A DNA stretch of 64,000 nt from Paralithodes platypus (lineage: Eukaryota > Arthropoda > Malacostraca > Decapoda > Lithodidae): positions 2,738,492-2,802,491 of the forward strand of contig JAVRFV010002311.1 of assembly GCA_032716605.1 (NCBI GenBank), written 5' to 3'. Positions 1-9,299 of the stretch are shown here, piece after piece. The stretch's first letter is position 1, and each line of letters starts with the position of its first letter. A program made the translations under genes and the position numbers. Under the pieces are notes generated by a model. The model ran no database searches. It worked only from the letters and a program-made list of their open reading frames with translations, and had not been told where the DNA came from.

Positions 1-341
1 GTGGTCATCACTGATAGCAAGCGAGTGCAAGAGAGAGAGAGAGAGTATCGATCGACTGTGTCTCAGTGGCCTTGGGGGAAATTGGCGGGAAAGCAGATTG
101 CCTCACCCATACATTATACAACTCGCGGGCTATATCTCCGATTTTGACCATCCAAACGCTGTTTTCACTCGTTTTATTGTTGTTTCAGGTTAATACCTTT
201 ATAATCAACCCATAATAGTCGCATATGGATAAGTATTAATGCTATTAATGGCACAATGAATATTTTAGTGGCGGAAACACCTCAAATACGTCAGCACAGG
301 GGGACGTTTCCAATTACCCCCATGCGCACTTCAGAGGTTAA
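1..341 (+). mobile_element. TTAA-bounded MITE, family D, 5' part cut by window edge
   Basis: The stretch from the window start to the TTAA at 338-341 matches 56586-57209 (same strand) and 28446-28980 (opposite strand), including the shared phrase ATTTTGACCATCCAAACG and a purine-rich GA tract. The complete copy at 56.6 kb is flanked by TTAA on both sides, so this copy probably ends at 338-341. Its left end lies outside the window. It has no coding capacity. Confidence 0.6.
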
Positions 342-608
342 GTGGCAGAAAACGAGTACCGGTATTGTACTGTAGGCTATAGTGTATGGGTGACTCACTA
401 GGATCAAACTGCGACGTCTTTACTCTATTTAGGAAGGATTAATAATAGACAACAAATTAATTGAGGTATACTACACCTCTCTCATTACTAGACATCCTTC
501 CTAAGCTGCATGAAATTGTCTAATAATAGCCAGAATATAAGGAATAATAGCGTCACCCGTACTGAACTGGTTGTGGTTGTTGTTCTTGTTGTGTACCGAG
601 TGACTCAC
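342..608. other. No gene seen; dispersed repeat fragment
   Basis: No credible coding frame. The part around 497-540 (AAGCTGCATGAAATTGTC followed by TAATAATAGCCAGAATAT) recurs in altered form near 8500-8530 and, inverted, near 21790-21900, so it is a dispersed repeat of unknown class. Confidence 0.4.
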
Positions 609-686
609 CATGCTCAACCAGCGGGGAATTTTCTCTCTTTCTCCATTTTTGTATACAGTACTCCATAACTCTCTCTTCCTGGTTCC
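609..686 (-). pseudogene. Duplicated 3' part of the LMF1-like exon with its donor site
   Basis: On the minus strand this stretch resembles the last ~75 bases of the exon at 1281-1455: GGAACCAGGAAGA, then TTATGGAGTA, a purine-rich tract, and CCCCGCTGGT. It ends at a canonical donor, CATG followed by GTGAGT, with the exon-like part ending at 609. Base changes and indels take it out of the reading frame of the intact exon, so it is more likely a decayed partial exon duplication than a used alternative exon. The 5' half and acceptor of the exon are absent. Confidence 0.6.
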
Positions 687-1280
687 TAAGGACCTTTCCC
701 GACCCCGATTGACCCTTATACAGATAAACGATAAAGGAACGATATATGAACGGTCCTAAGTACGGTATGCCGCCAGGAATCGTGAACCCTATCCTACGTA
801 ACTAAAGAAGGGCTGGAGGAAATGGACTGTACATTTCCACACCTATTCCCTGGCTGACCCTTTCCAAATTGTAGATATATTAAGTTTGATTACTCTGTCA
901 TTGGTGAATTATAGAGGTAAATGTTCAAGAGTTTTGGCCTACCTATTTGGAAAAGGGTATAGAATACTCTGGGTTTTCTCCTGAGCGATCTAGATGTGTG
1001 TGAATTCGTGTTTAGTTTTAGTTTTTTATTGTTGTGTTGTCCCTGTTCGGGCTCTGCCTCGAGTCAACCACCCCCAGGTAAAAAAAACAATAAAAATAAA
1101 GGTATGCCGTCGCCAACACCGTGAACGACCGCAACAGTGCAAGTACTGGGGTACTGAGCTGGATACACAGGCATCGTTTGCCTTTTTCAAGAGCTACTGT
1201 AAGATACTGTAAGATAGATAGATAGATGTGCCTGAGTATATAGGTAGATATATAGATAGATAGATAGATTGATTACTGAC
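687..1280. other. No gene seen; intron-like sequence with GATA repeats
   Basis: Short frames here have no recognisable domain. A (GATA)n run lies at about 1213-1268, immediately next to the LMF1-like exon donor. The phrase around 1030-1075 (GTTCGGGCTCTGCCTCGAGTC) resembles the 5' part of the LINE copy at 13.2 kb and may be a LINE relic. Confidence 0.35.
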
Positions 1281-1455
1281 CAGGATCGACCAGCGGGGAC
1301 TTCTCTCTCTCCAACTTTTGATACTCCATAACTGTTGTCTTCCTGGTTCCTGGTGTGAAGATAGCAGCATAGGTCCGGTCATCAAAGTATGCCAAACTAG
1401 GAACAATGGTTAACCAGTTCAGGAAACTAAGGTTGCCAGAGATTATCAGGACTAT
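1281..1455 (-). CDS. LMF1: Lipase maturation factor (LMF1-like), C-terminal-half exon
   Basis: LMF proteins are endoplasmic-reticulum membrane proteins needed for folding of dimeric lipases (known for the vertebrate family). This exon encodes 58 codons containing LIISGNLSFLNWLT followed by IVPSLAYFDD, a stretch typical of LMF1 transmembrane/loop sequence. The acceptor is a polypyrimidine tract ending TTCCCCAG just right of 1455. The donor is G then GTCAGT at 1281/1280, so the exon ends in phase 1. It lies downstream (minus strand) of the other LMF exon at 6912-7147, in the correct protein order. The last ~25 residues, rich in K and E, are less conserved in the family as I recall it. Further exons should lie left of the window. 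Confidence 0.85.
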
Positions 1456-1638
1456 CTGGGGAAGAAAATATAAGAACATCTTAGGTTTCGGGATTTTAAG
1501 ACCTTTCCTCCATTAGTTTGACGATTTTAAGACCTTTTGTGCCATTTAGGTGTAAATTTTTTCCTGGCGAGAGATAGCAAGCCTGAAATTTAGAAAGAAA
1601 AATGCACAAATTAATCTTGGAGGGAGGTCTTGATGGGA

Positions 1639-1955
1639 CAGTAGAGTAGGGGCTCACATAGAACGTGTTCGCATAGAACGCCGACCTAAAATATTGTTCC
1701 CAAATTTTCGTTAGGAACGAATGTGATCATATAGAACGATTTCGCCATCAAAGTAGGGCAAATCCGAGTAGTTCTCATATAGAGCCGAAATATCGTACAA
1801 AACGTACAAAATATCGTACGCTCCTGACGGAAATTTACGCTTACAGCGAACATTGACCATATTGGGCCACCAAAATGCCGCGATCACATAGAACGAAATC
1901 ACATAGAACGGCCTCGTTTATCAACCAATTTCTCGTTCTATGTGAGACCCTATTG
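1639..1955. mobile_element. Small inverted-repeat element (pogo-like MITE)
   Basis: The left end CAGTAGAGTAGGGGCTCAC and the inverted right end CAATAGGGTCTCAC continue into a shared ATAGAACG motif, which also recurs inside the element. Length is 317 bp with no coding frame. The CAGT-type terminus suggests pogo/Tigger ancestry. A clear TA duplication is not visible, so the class is tentative. Confidence 0.55.
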
Positions 1956-2046
1956 TATTTATTTTAAGCTTGATAAAGATCTAGGGAGGAAACTAAACAA
2001 ACTGGGGAAGAGAATATTTAAAAGAACATGTTATAATAGTTTAATG

Positions 2047-2222
2047 CAGATCTCCCTCGATTTAAGATTGGGTTACGTTCCTGAAAAGCCAATGATAAAT
2101 AGAAAAATCGTATAGCAAACCTAAAAGTAATGGGGATGCATTCTGGGACCAGCCAAAACCCAAACACCTAAAAACCTATAATAATATCTTAAATCGGGGC
2201 ATCGGTTAGTGAGGGAGACCTG
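2047..2222. mobile_element. 176-bp inverted-repeat MITE
   Basis: The ends are imperfect inverted repeats: CAGATCTCCCTCGATTTAAG on the left, and on the right (read inverted) CAGGTCTCCCTC followed by CGATTTAAGATAT after a short insertion. No coding frame and no clear target duplication. Confidence 0.45.
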
Positions 2223-2439
2223 TCCTCATATCTGGTTAAAAAACATTGACATTAATCAGGATTATTTGTTGTGAAAAAAAAAAAATATATATATATATAC
2301 CGGTACCGGTATATAATTATATATATATATACCGGTATATATAGAAGAACATGTTATAATATTATAATGCACATTGAAATGCTGGGTGCGAAGGGAATTT
2401 AACCCTCCTGAAAATCCCCAGGCCTGCCCCGTGATCTGG

Positions 2440-2512
2440 TGCTGTCTCGAACTCTGGTCAGTAGCAGTAGACATGCCAGACTTGCGCGCAACCACTGTAC
2501 TACCACGGACGT
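2440..2512 (-). mobile_element. tRNA-derived SINE head or tRNA pseudogene
   Basis: On the minus strand an A-box-like motif TAGTACAGTGG (2502-2492) is followed 38 bases later by a B-box-like AGTTCGAGAC (2453-2444), the spacing of an RNA polymerase III internal promoter. The 3' acceptor half cannot be folded convincingly, so it is not a functional tRNA. It may be the head of a short SINE extending to about 2390. Confidence 0.45.
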
Positions 2513-3010
2513 AGAATAGGATAGCAAGCTTAGTTCTCCTTGAAAGAACCAGGTGATAGTCTCGTGGTGATTCACGTGGTGGGTTTATTAGACTTCTCCA
2601 CCAACGACTATTTTACGCTATACCAGACGTCAACTCGGGTAATTGGTGGTTGCGGGATTTTGCGGGTACCAGGCATTACACACATAAACCTCCCAGTCCT
2701 CCGCTAACATGCATTCTACAGTACTACAGTATAGTGCTTTACGGCTATTGCGGTCATCTAAAAAATGCTAAATACAAGCTATCACACATCACGCACACAG
2801 AACGTGGCGGAAAAATAGAATGTGAACATTCCGAGCGATACCTTTTGATGTGTTCGCCACTCTTCTAGCGGCACCAAGGAGCGCGACGCCCCTCGTTATG
2901 GGTGGTGATCTGGTGCAGTAGACTGTTTGAAGCGACAGCTCGCTCCCTTGCGAGGATGGGCTCGTCTGGCACTTTTTACGTCAACAAGCGAGCAAAAGGT
3001 GATTCAGTAA

Positions 3011-3088
3011 GTGATTGGTCCACATCCTAAGATCATCAGAGTGTTGTGATTGGTCCACATGACAAGATCATCAGAGTGCTGTGATTGG
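3011..3088. repeat. 35-bp direct repeat, two copies
   Basis: The unit starting GTGATTGGTCCACAT recurs at 3011 and 3046 and begins a third time at 3081. Each unit includes AAGATCATCAGAGTG. No function is apparent. Confidence 0.7.
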
Positions 3089-3197
3089 CTGCCACTTCCT
3101 GTCTGGCAGCTTCAAAATGTACGCTTTATTGGAATTAAGCCACCTAATACAGTATAATCTACCTTCAGATATGTCATGGTTAGTGGCATAGCGTCAT

Positions 3198-3500
3198 GTA
3201 CAGTGGCATGGTCGGTAGCGCGTCTGACTGCTAATCGAAGGATCTGCAGTGTCAAAACCTCAAATTGGTCTACTTTACATAACTATTATAATGTAAAACT
3301 TGCAAAATAAACAAACCAAAACTTGGACGAACACAGTAAAACGATAAAACAACTAATCAAAATCGCTATGTGGAAACAACGCTTAAGCAAAATAACAATT
3401 CTTTATAAATAAAAAAAAACAAACAATCCACCACATAGGGTGTACACCACTACATGAGCAAGTTAATAAAAAAAACAATCCACCACATAGGGTGTACACT
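3198..3500 (+). mobile_element. tRNA-like SINE head followed by a dispersed repeat body
   Basis: TGGCATGGTCGG (3204-3215) fits the polymerase III A box at 11 of 12 positions, and GTGTCAAAACC (3249-3259) is a decayed B box at tRNA-like spacing. The sequence downstream (3300-3500, containing ATCCACCACATAGGGTGTAC twice) recurs at 9300-9430. The join of head and body as one element is inferred. Confidence 0.45.
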
Positions 3501-3880
3501 CACGCGTACTAAAAGTTGCTCAGGGGTGGGTCCTTCCTTCCCCTGCTCCACCCGGGGCAGGTGGAAGGGGGGAGTCGTGTCCAAGTCTACCCGACCTTCC
3601 ACCCCCAAACTACCCCCAACTCCCCCACCTACTTTCTCTAGCTGGCAGTTAGTGATTAGCGACGATTATTCTCATGTATTACAAACTATTGTTAAACCAT
3701 CATTGCACATGCTTACAATGGCTAATATTTATAATTTATTAGGAATATATTAATACAATATACTGTATAATTATTTTCTCAAAATGAGTATACACAACAT
3801 GGGTTACAAGATTCTCAGCTGTAGTGATCTGCTTCTCTCTCTCTCTTTCTTGACACGTAGACTACGAGGTCAGTTAATTT
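3454..3880. other. No gene seen
   Basis: A proline-rich frame crosses 3500-3650 but has no recognisable domain and sits in C-rich sequence. Nothing else is supported until the LINE tail-like frame at 3880. Confidence 0.3.
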
Positions 3881-4088
3881 ACAAACAAAATTAAATATGA
3901 AAATGTGTAGCCTTAATATGAATACAATATGCGGTAATGGCTGGCAGTTTGATTTGAAAAGGTTCAGCACTAGTATTTCTGGAAACTGTTTACCATTTAA
4001 GATTTGTTCTATCTGGAACAAACTTTCCTCAGAAGTTGTAAACATCTCCTCAGTTGAGCAGTTCAAGAAGACAGTAGTCAGTAGATAG
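3880..4088 (+). pseudogene. Possible LINE ORF2 C-terminal relic
   Basis: A short frame ends with ICSIWNKLSSEVV then SSVEQFKK, which fits the pattern W-N-x-L-P-x2-V-V ... S-x-F-K common at the extreme C terminus of CR1/L2-type reverse transcriptase ORFs. Only about 60 residues remain and the family cannot be fixed. It could be chance similarity. Confidence 0.35.
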
Positions 4089-4811
4089 TATTTTGTACAC
4101 TCTGTAATGAGTGTAGTGCACTGAACAATGTCTCTCCTTCCACTTTGAATATTTCCCCGAAATGGACCGCAAAGTCTTTGAGATACCGGTACTAACTATT
4201 CCTTGTAACTCTCTCATAGCACACTTTTAACAACTAAGATATAACGGGTGTGAATGGGATAGTATATTTACCTTCAATAGTGTTGTATGATGAATGTTGC
4301 CTGCACTTGATACACTTAAAGGAGAGTTGATGGTAAGACTATCTATTAAACCTAAACTTAAGTTGTGGGTTTGTAGAGGTGACAGGCTGAGAACACAGAC
4401 AAGAGACAAAGGCGGGGTAAGTGATGAGGCAAGCACTGTCACTCAAAGGCTTGATAATCAAACCGTACTACTGTATATATATATATATTAACACTGACTT
4501 TGATCACAAGCTATAATTATATCGAGTTCTACATTGAATTAAGCGAACCATGAGTGTATAGGATACATAAAATGAAATCCAGACAGTTTATAGTATGTGT
4601 GGTATAGAATATATGAAAGAAACTGAATGAAATGATAAACGAAACAATCGATAATAGTCGCAACACTTCCAGCCAATCTTTGAAAAAAAAATTCCTTTTC
4701 TGTTATGTTAGAAAAGAAAAAAAATCGACTGTCGTAAGTTATTTGAGGACCAAGGAATATATCGTAAAGGGCACGTTAATGTGTATGACAATGATGGTGA
4801 ACATGTTATCA
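4089..4811. other. No gene seen
   Basis: AT-rich, with a short (AT)n run near 4474-4488. The frames here look random and no repeat match inside the window was noticed. Confidence 0.35.
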
Positions 4812-4966
4812 TTAACCCTTTACGAGCGGCCTATGCGGTTTATTTATATGTACCGCCCAGCGGGGTGTTTTTAGCCAAAATAGGGCTGTTTACGTGATCA
4901 TTTTCATGCCTAAATAAGACCCAGAACGTAAAACAAGTATCTATCCCTGAAAGGGCATAAACAGAG

Positions 4967-6004
4967 GCGGACTCCCGTTGGAACTGTTTTATGCAGACGA
5001 TTTAGTCCTAATAGCTGACAGTATGCAGGATGCTGAGGCCAAATTCAGAAAGTGGAGAGAGGGCATGGCGAGCAAGGGTTTAAGAGTCAATATTAACAAA
5101 ACCAAGGTTATGCATTGTAGTTTGAGACGAGGCAATGTGGAAAAGAGCGGTGCATACCCATGTGCAGTGTGTGGAAAGGGAGTGGGCGTTAACTCAATTC
5201 AATGTAGCATCTGTCGATGTTGGGTACACCATGGGAGTAAGCGCTGTAGTAGAATAAAGGGGCCCCTGCCGAAGGATAAGTCAGAAATAGAGAAATTTGA
5301 GTGCGTAGTGTGCAAAGGCGAGCTTGTGTTAAGTGATGATCCTGTGGCTGTGAATTTTGGAAATGAGTCTTTGGAGCTGGTGAACAAGTTTAGTTACCTA
5401 GGAGATACCATCTCTGCCGGTGGTGGGGCCGAGGCTGCCACTGTTGCTAGAATTAGGTGTGGCTGGGGGAAGTTCAGAGAATTGACGCCAATCCTGACCA
5501 TGAAAAGAATGCCTCTCCCCCTGAAGGGAAAGGTGTATGCCTCATGTGTTAGAAGTGCAATGACGTATGCCTCAGAAACATGGGCCGTTAAAGTAGAGGA
5601 TGTCAACAGAATGGAGCGTAATGAGATGAGAATGGTGAGATGGATGTGTGGGGCCAGGCTACAGGATAGAATAACAAATGTTGAGCTGAGGAGACGTTTA
5701 GGTATAAAGAGTATTAGCGAGGTGATGCGTACAAGTAGACTGGGATGGTATGGACATGTGGAGAGAATGGATGAACAAAATTGGGTGACAAAATGCAGGT
5801 CTGTGATTGTGGAGGGAGCTGCACCAAGGGGTGGACCGAGGAAGACCTGGGATCGGACTATACGCGCCGATCTCAAATCCAAGAACTTGACAAGTGAAGC
5901 AGCCCTTAACAGGGTTGCCTGGAACGCCGCCATTAGGACAAGAGACTGAAACTGCACTTATGTGTGGAACACTCAGTCTTAAAATGTTATGTATGTATGT
6001 ATGT
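4967..6004 (+). mobile_element. 5'-truncated LINE with PHD-like finger, copy A
   Basis: The insertion begins within the reverse transcriptase palm just before YADD and ends in a (TATG)n tail at 5987-6004. The short sequence AGAG is present on both sides (4963-4966, 6005-6008), giving a 4-base target duplication. The uninterrupted site is visible at about 33290 in the other family B copy. The untranslated tail reads GTGTGGAACACTCAGTCTT before the repeats, as in copy B at 14.2 kb. Confidence 0.8.
4978..5949 (+). CDS. Non-LTR reverse transcriptase C-terminal part with PHD-like finger
   Basis: Residues 4-8 are FYADD, the catalytic palm motif of reverse transcriptase; all earlier motifs are missing because the copy is 5' truncated, so the annotated start is only the first in-frame codon. 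Residues 62-112 hold C62-x2-C65, C76-x2-C79, H84/H85, C90 and C109-x2-C112, the C4-H-C3 order of a PHD finger, with H to C spacing wider than usual. The rest is the LINE C-terminal region, with SETWAV, LGWYGHVERM and GGPRKTW. The product would have served reverse transcription; this fragment cannot. The frame stays open for 323 codons, so the copy is fairly young. Confidence 0.8.
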   Translation: MELFYADDLVLIADSMQDAEAKFRKWREGMASKGLRVNINKTKVMHCSLRRGNVEKSGAYPCAVCGKGVGVNSIQCSICRCWVHHGSKRCSRIKGPLPKDKSEIEKFECVVCKGELVLSDDPVAVNFGNESLELVNKFSYLGDTISAGGGAEAATVARIRCGWGKFRELTPILTMKRMPLPLKGKVYASCVRSAMTYASETWAVKVEDVNRMERNEMRMVRWMCGARLQDRITNVELRRRLGIKSISEVMRTSRLGWYGHVERMDEQNWVTKCRSVIVEGAAPRGGPRKTWDRTIRADLKSKNLTSEAALNRVAWNAAIRTRD

Positions 6005-6663
6005 AGAGCTTTCGAATGACACCATAACGATCCTTTTATGATGGCTAGTTTTCTTGCAATAACCGTGCAACGCGAGTGCAAAAAGCATGTAATTAGCCAC
6101 TTTCCCGATACAATTCCGTATATAGCGAGTGAGAGAGGTAGGAGGGAGGTGAGATTCGTGTCAGTAGGTTCGCCGCGGTGGTCTGGAGCAGTCATACACT
6201 CGCTACTCTCCTGCCACCACTTGTCTCTCTCTCTCAGCAACATTACGTGCTGAAATTGCCACTCGAGTTATGTCGAGCGCCGCCACATAGTCCAGCTTTA
6301 TTTAACTCGACTTAAGTTGCGCGCCGACTTTTAGGGGTTAATGCTGTTTGATCTTGGATTTAATTACGGTTTTATTATATAAATCACATTAAATCTTGGT
6401 CGTAGAGAGAAAGAGAGGGGCAGAAAACCTCTACAGCCTAGATTCGTGTAACCCACTTTGTTTGTGTGAAGACTCATTTTGAGAATGCGAATACATATTG
6501 TATTAATACATTCCCGATAAATATTTAATGTTGGCCATTGTAAGCGTTTGCAATGATGGTTTAGCTATAATTTACAAGATATGAGAACAAACGTGGCTAA
6601 TTACTAACCCTCGCAAGAACAAACTTATTATTGTTATATTTTCTTATGATTTGGATGTTTATG

Positions 6664-6703
<40 letters not shown>

Positions 6704-6704
6704 T
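6664..6704. repeat. (ATACAT)n microsatellite
   Basis: Six to seven tandem ATACAT units ending in ATATATG. Confidence 0.9.
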
Positions 6705-6785
6705 GTACCTTTTGTGGCAATTGACGGAGATAAATAGGCCTAAAGTAGACAACTTGGAGTCAGTGCCACCCATATCGATTTATTC

Positions 6786-6873
6786 CCATATAATACTCTA
6801 TTGCTAATACGCGAATTTCCATTCCGCGCCCTCGTGTGTCGCCCATATACTCGCGTATTGAGAGGCCTGACTG
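6786..6873 (-). mobile_element. pogo-like terminal fragment
   Basis: Read inverted from 6873, the sequence starts CAGTCAGGCCTCTC and AATACGCGAG, preceded by TA. This CAGTCAGG terminus is shared with 49465, 51708 and 58452. Only one end is present. It lies about 40 bases from the LMF1-like exon donor. Confidence 0.45.
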
Positions 6874-6911
6874 TATATATATACAGTAGATAGATAGATA
6901 GATGAACTCAC

Positions 6912-7147
6912 CTCATAATGGTAATTCATACAGCTGAGGTACCACCAACAGGAATCACCGCGTAGTTTAATAAGTCCCGCCCCTAACATGATGCGGAAGA
7001 TCAGCCAGCGCAGCCCCATGACCATGATGGGGGTGGGGGGGCTGCCCCGGGGGAGGGGGGACAGGGATAGTAACGGCACAGACCACACGGCCAGGAACCC
7101 CGTCTCCAGAAGCTGGGACTCCCATCCGAAGCCGTACCAGATCTGAC
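6912..7147 (-). CDS. LMF1: Lipase maturation factor (LMF1-like), central exon
   Basis: The exon of 236 bp encodes two leading bases plus 78 codons with YGFGWESQLLETGFLA, a hydrophobic segment, RWLIFRIMLGAGLIKLRGD, and SCMNYHYE at the end. This order is diagnostic of the LMF family, whose members fold lipases in the ER membrane. The acceptor is TTCCTCCATAG at 7148-7149, and the donor is GAG then GTGAGT at 6912/6911 (phase 0 exit). The acceptor phase is 2, consistent with a preceding exon ending in the VGQ-type motif. The next recognisable exon is at 1281-1455; about 55 residues between them in known LMF1 proteins were not found. A second copy of this acceptor junction lies upstream at 7664-7702. 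Exons for the N-terminal part were not recognised to the right. Confidence 0.92.
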
Positions 7148-7205
7148 CTATGGAGGAAGTATAGGTAAATTATAACATCAGGGTATGTACAGTACCTGAA
7201 TATAG

Positions 7206-7214
7206 AGATAGATG

Positions 7215-7272
<58 letters not shown>

Positions 7273-7273
7273 T
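7206..7273. repeat. (GATA)n/(GACA)n microsatellite
   Basis: About fourteen tandem tetranucleotides, GATA changing to GACA at the right end. It lies in the intron upstream of the LMF1-like exon. Confidence 0.9.
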
Positions 7274-7663
7274 TAGATATATATAAGATCAGGTAAGGTA
7301 GAATGACTCATGCTTCAAGTTACAGTACTTAGGGGAGGTTTTTATTTTCCTCCCTAGACCTCCATCAAGCTTAAATAAACACCCACCCAAGACCCTCCTT
7401 GAAGATATATTTGTAAATTTCCCGGCCGAAGGCCAATTCCTCTAATGTTACAGGCTCGCTATCGCTCGCCAGGATTTTTTGTACATCTAAATGGCACAAA
7501 AGGTAATGAAATGGCCAAAATAATGGGACAAATGACTTAAAATCCCAAAACTAATGGGGCTAAGCACAAGGGAGTCCAGAAAAAAAATCCCCCTTAACCC
7601 CAGGACCATGACTCCCTCCCAAACCAGTACAAAATCAACTAATGGGGCTAAATACGAGGGAGA
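7274..7663. other. Intron-like sequence, no gene
   Basis: The part at 7446-7505 (around CTCGCTATCGCTCGCCAGGA and ATGGCACAAAAGG) is an inverted copy of 1520-1590, so a small dispersed repeat flanks both LMF1-like exons in opposite orientation. Confidence 0.45.
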
Positions 7664-7702
7664 AGGGGGACCAGATCTGACCTGCGGAGGAATTATAGGT
7701 TA
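7664..7702 (-). pseudogene. Duplicated acceptor junction of the LMF1-like exon
   Basis: On the minus strand ATTCCTCCGCAG is followed by GTCAGATCTGGT, repeating the acceptor and first 12 exon bases of the 6912-7147 exon. Homology stops after the 12 bases. It is a valid-looking AG acceptor that could in principle compete for splicing, but it has no exon behind it. Confidence 0.6.
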
Positions 7703-7917
7703 GTTCATATTATCACCAACCCACTGGATGACGGGGTAATCCACTCTCTTAATTACAGAATTAAGAGATTGGATGACTCTGTTGTTGACACAACCAGATA
7801 TACTGTATATATATATGAGAGAGAGAGAGAGTAAAGGTGAGGCTGACCGTTCTAAGACGTTTCACCCCATCAGTCTACTGCTCTAAGACATTTCGCCCCA
7901 TCAGCCACCCCATACCA

Positions 7918-8410
7918 TTAACCCATTCAGTGCAGGTGACGTCTATTGTATTTTATTCTAGCTATACAGTACAGTATTAACCCTTGTCTAGCAGGGGGTT
8001 TTGGGTTTATTTGGGCATATTCAGGCCCTCCTGAATGATAAATCAAGTATCTGCATGAAAGGATATGTATTCAGCAAAAACCTAGGCGCTAAAAGCTTCA
8101 AAATGAGACCAGAACGAGCTACGTAGCACTCGTCGTTCTCATGCAGTGTTACCGGTAACTAACATGGGAGTTTAGCATATAGCGGCATATTTTTTCCCAC
8201 TACGCTCACTACTGGCAACGCTGCCGGCCTCTCGAGAACAGAGGGAACATGAGTTAGTGGGCGGCGGTAAGCCCTGGGAGTCGGCTATCTGTCCCGCTGC
8301 GCTCCCGGCCATTTGCACTCGATTTTAAGCCTTTAAAAGCCTTAATAATGCTCCTAACTTGCTGAAAATTGGAGGAGGACTTAAGTCTGCCCCCGATCTT
8401 TAAGGGTTAA
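7918..8410 (+). mobile_element. TTAA-bounded MITE pair, family E
   Basis: TTAA occurs at 7918-7921, 7977-7980 and 8407-8410. The inner unit (7977-8410; ends TTAACCCTTGTCTAGCAGG and inverted TTAACCCTTAAAGATCGG) matches 63337-63766 in inverted orientation. The short left arm 7918-7976 resembles the outer element at 62994. So an inner TTAA element appears to sit in a remnant of an outer one. Confidence 0.65.
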
Positions 8411-8566
8411 GACGATTATTAGCCTCTTAGGAAGAATATGTAGTAGCTAAGATGGTTAACTGAGATAGCTAGTAACCTTTTTATTGCTAGAGGTCCTTCC
8501 TTGACTGAATAAAATCATCTAGTAACAACCAGAATATAATGAAAAGACCTCAGCCATACTGAATGT

Positions 8567-8974
8567 ATTAAACACATCATAGAAGACTGCATTCAGAAGA
8601 GACTGGATATCTCCATCGTCGACACCTGCCCACGATGTAACACAGCACCCCATAATATTAAACACATCATAGAAGACTGCATTCAGAAGAGACTGGATAT
8701 CTCCGTCGTCGACACCTGCCCACGATGTAACACAGCACCCCATACTATTAAACACATCATAGAAGACTGCATTCAGAAGAGACTGGATATCTCCGTCGTC
8801 GACACCTGCCCACGATGTAACACAGCACCCCATACTATTAAACACATCATAGAAGACTGCATTCAGAAGAGACTGGATATCTCCGTCGTCGACACCTGCC
8901 CACGATGTAACGCAGCACCCCATACTATTAAACACATCATAGAAGACTGCATTTCACATAAACACTTATGCTAA
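8567..8974 (+). pseudogene. LINE ORF C-terminal CCHC-like segment, 90-bp unit repeated 4.3 times
   Basis: Units start at 8567, 8657, 8747 and 8837, with a partial fifth at 8927. Each unit is 30 codons in the same open frame and encodes CPRCNTAPH, then IKHIIEDC and a basic stretch. C-x2-C ... H ... C is the zinc-knuckle-like motif near the C terminus of jockey/I-type LINE ORFs. The units differ by only a few bases, so the amplification is recent. Reading ends at TAA, 8972-8974. It is not a functional protein as it stands, because no reverse transcriptase lies upstream. Confidence 0.65.
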
Positions 8975-8983
8975 CAACACAAT

Positions 8984-9199
8984 CTACACTCAATGAGAGC
9001 TCTGTGGGAAAGCCCGATCGTGGCCATGGCCTTCCTCAGGGACTCGGGGCTGTTCGGCCAGGCAGCTTAGGGAAGAACAACAACAACAACAACAACAACA
9101 ACATAATCTACACTCCTTGAGAGCCCTGTGGGAAAGCCCGATCGTGGCCATGGCTTTCCTTAGGGACTCGGGGCTGTTCGGCCAGGCAGCTTAGGTAAC
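8984..9199 (+). mobile_element. Two LINE 3' termini with (AAC)n tail
   Basis: Two successive copies encode the same ORF end (ALWESPIVAMAFLRDSGLF then GQAA and stop). The first is followed by an (AAC)n tail, about 9076-9101, and the second by a short AACAACAA. A third diverged copy is at 16130-16330. They probably belong to the same LINE family as the 90-bp repeat immediately upstream. Confidence 0.6.
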
Positions 9200-9299
9200 A
9201 ACAACTCACTAATTAACAATTTCACGCACAGGACGTGATTTGAGCCTATTCTGGGATACTTAAAAGCCTTTGTGACCATCAGGGGTGTTTAGAAACAGA

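Larger units (their letters stand above)
4812..6341 (+). mobile_element. TTAA-bounded MITE, family B, split by a LINE
   Basis: TTAA at 4812-4815 and 6338-6341 flank termini TTAACCCTTTACGAGCGGC and, inverted from the right, TTAACCCCTAAAAGTCGGC. A second copy without the LINE is at 33134-33627. Removing the inserted LINE (4967-6004) leaves an element of about 480 bp. TTAA target duplication and CCC termini are the known signature of piggyBac-type transposition. It has no transposase and was presumably mobilised by one elsewhere. Confidence 0.75.

Noticed and set aside
3198..3270. Functional tRNA gene
   Set aside because: The A box is good, but the B box is decayed and no cloverleaf acceptor stem can be paired.
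5394..5957. Minus-strand frame of 187 codons
   Set aside because: It is the antisense shadow of the LINE frame 4978-5949 and has no domain of its own.
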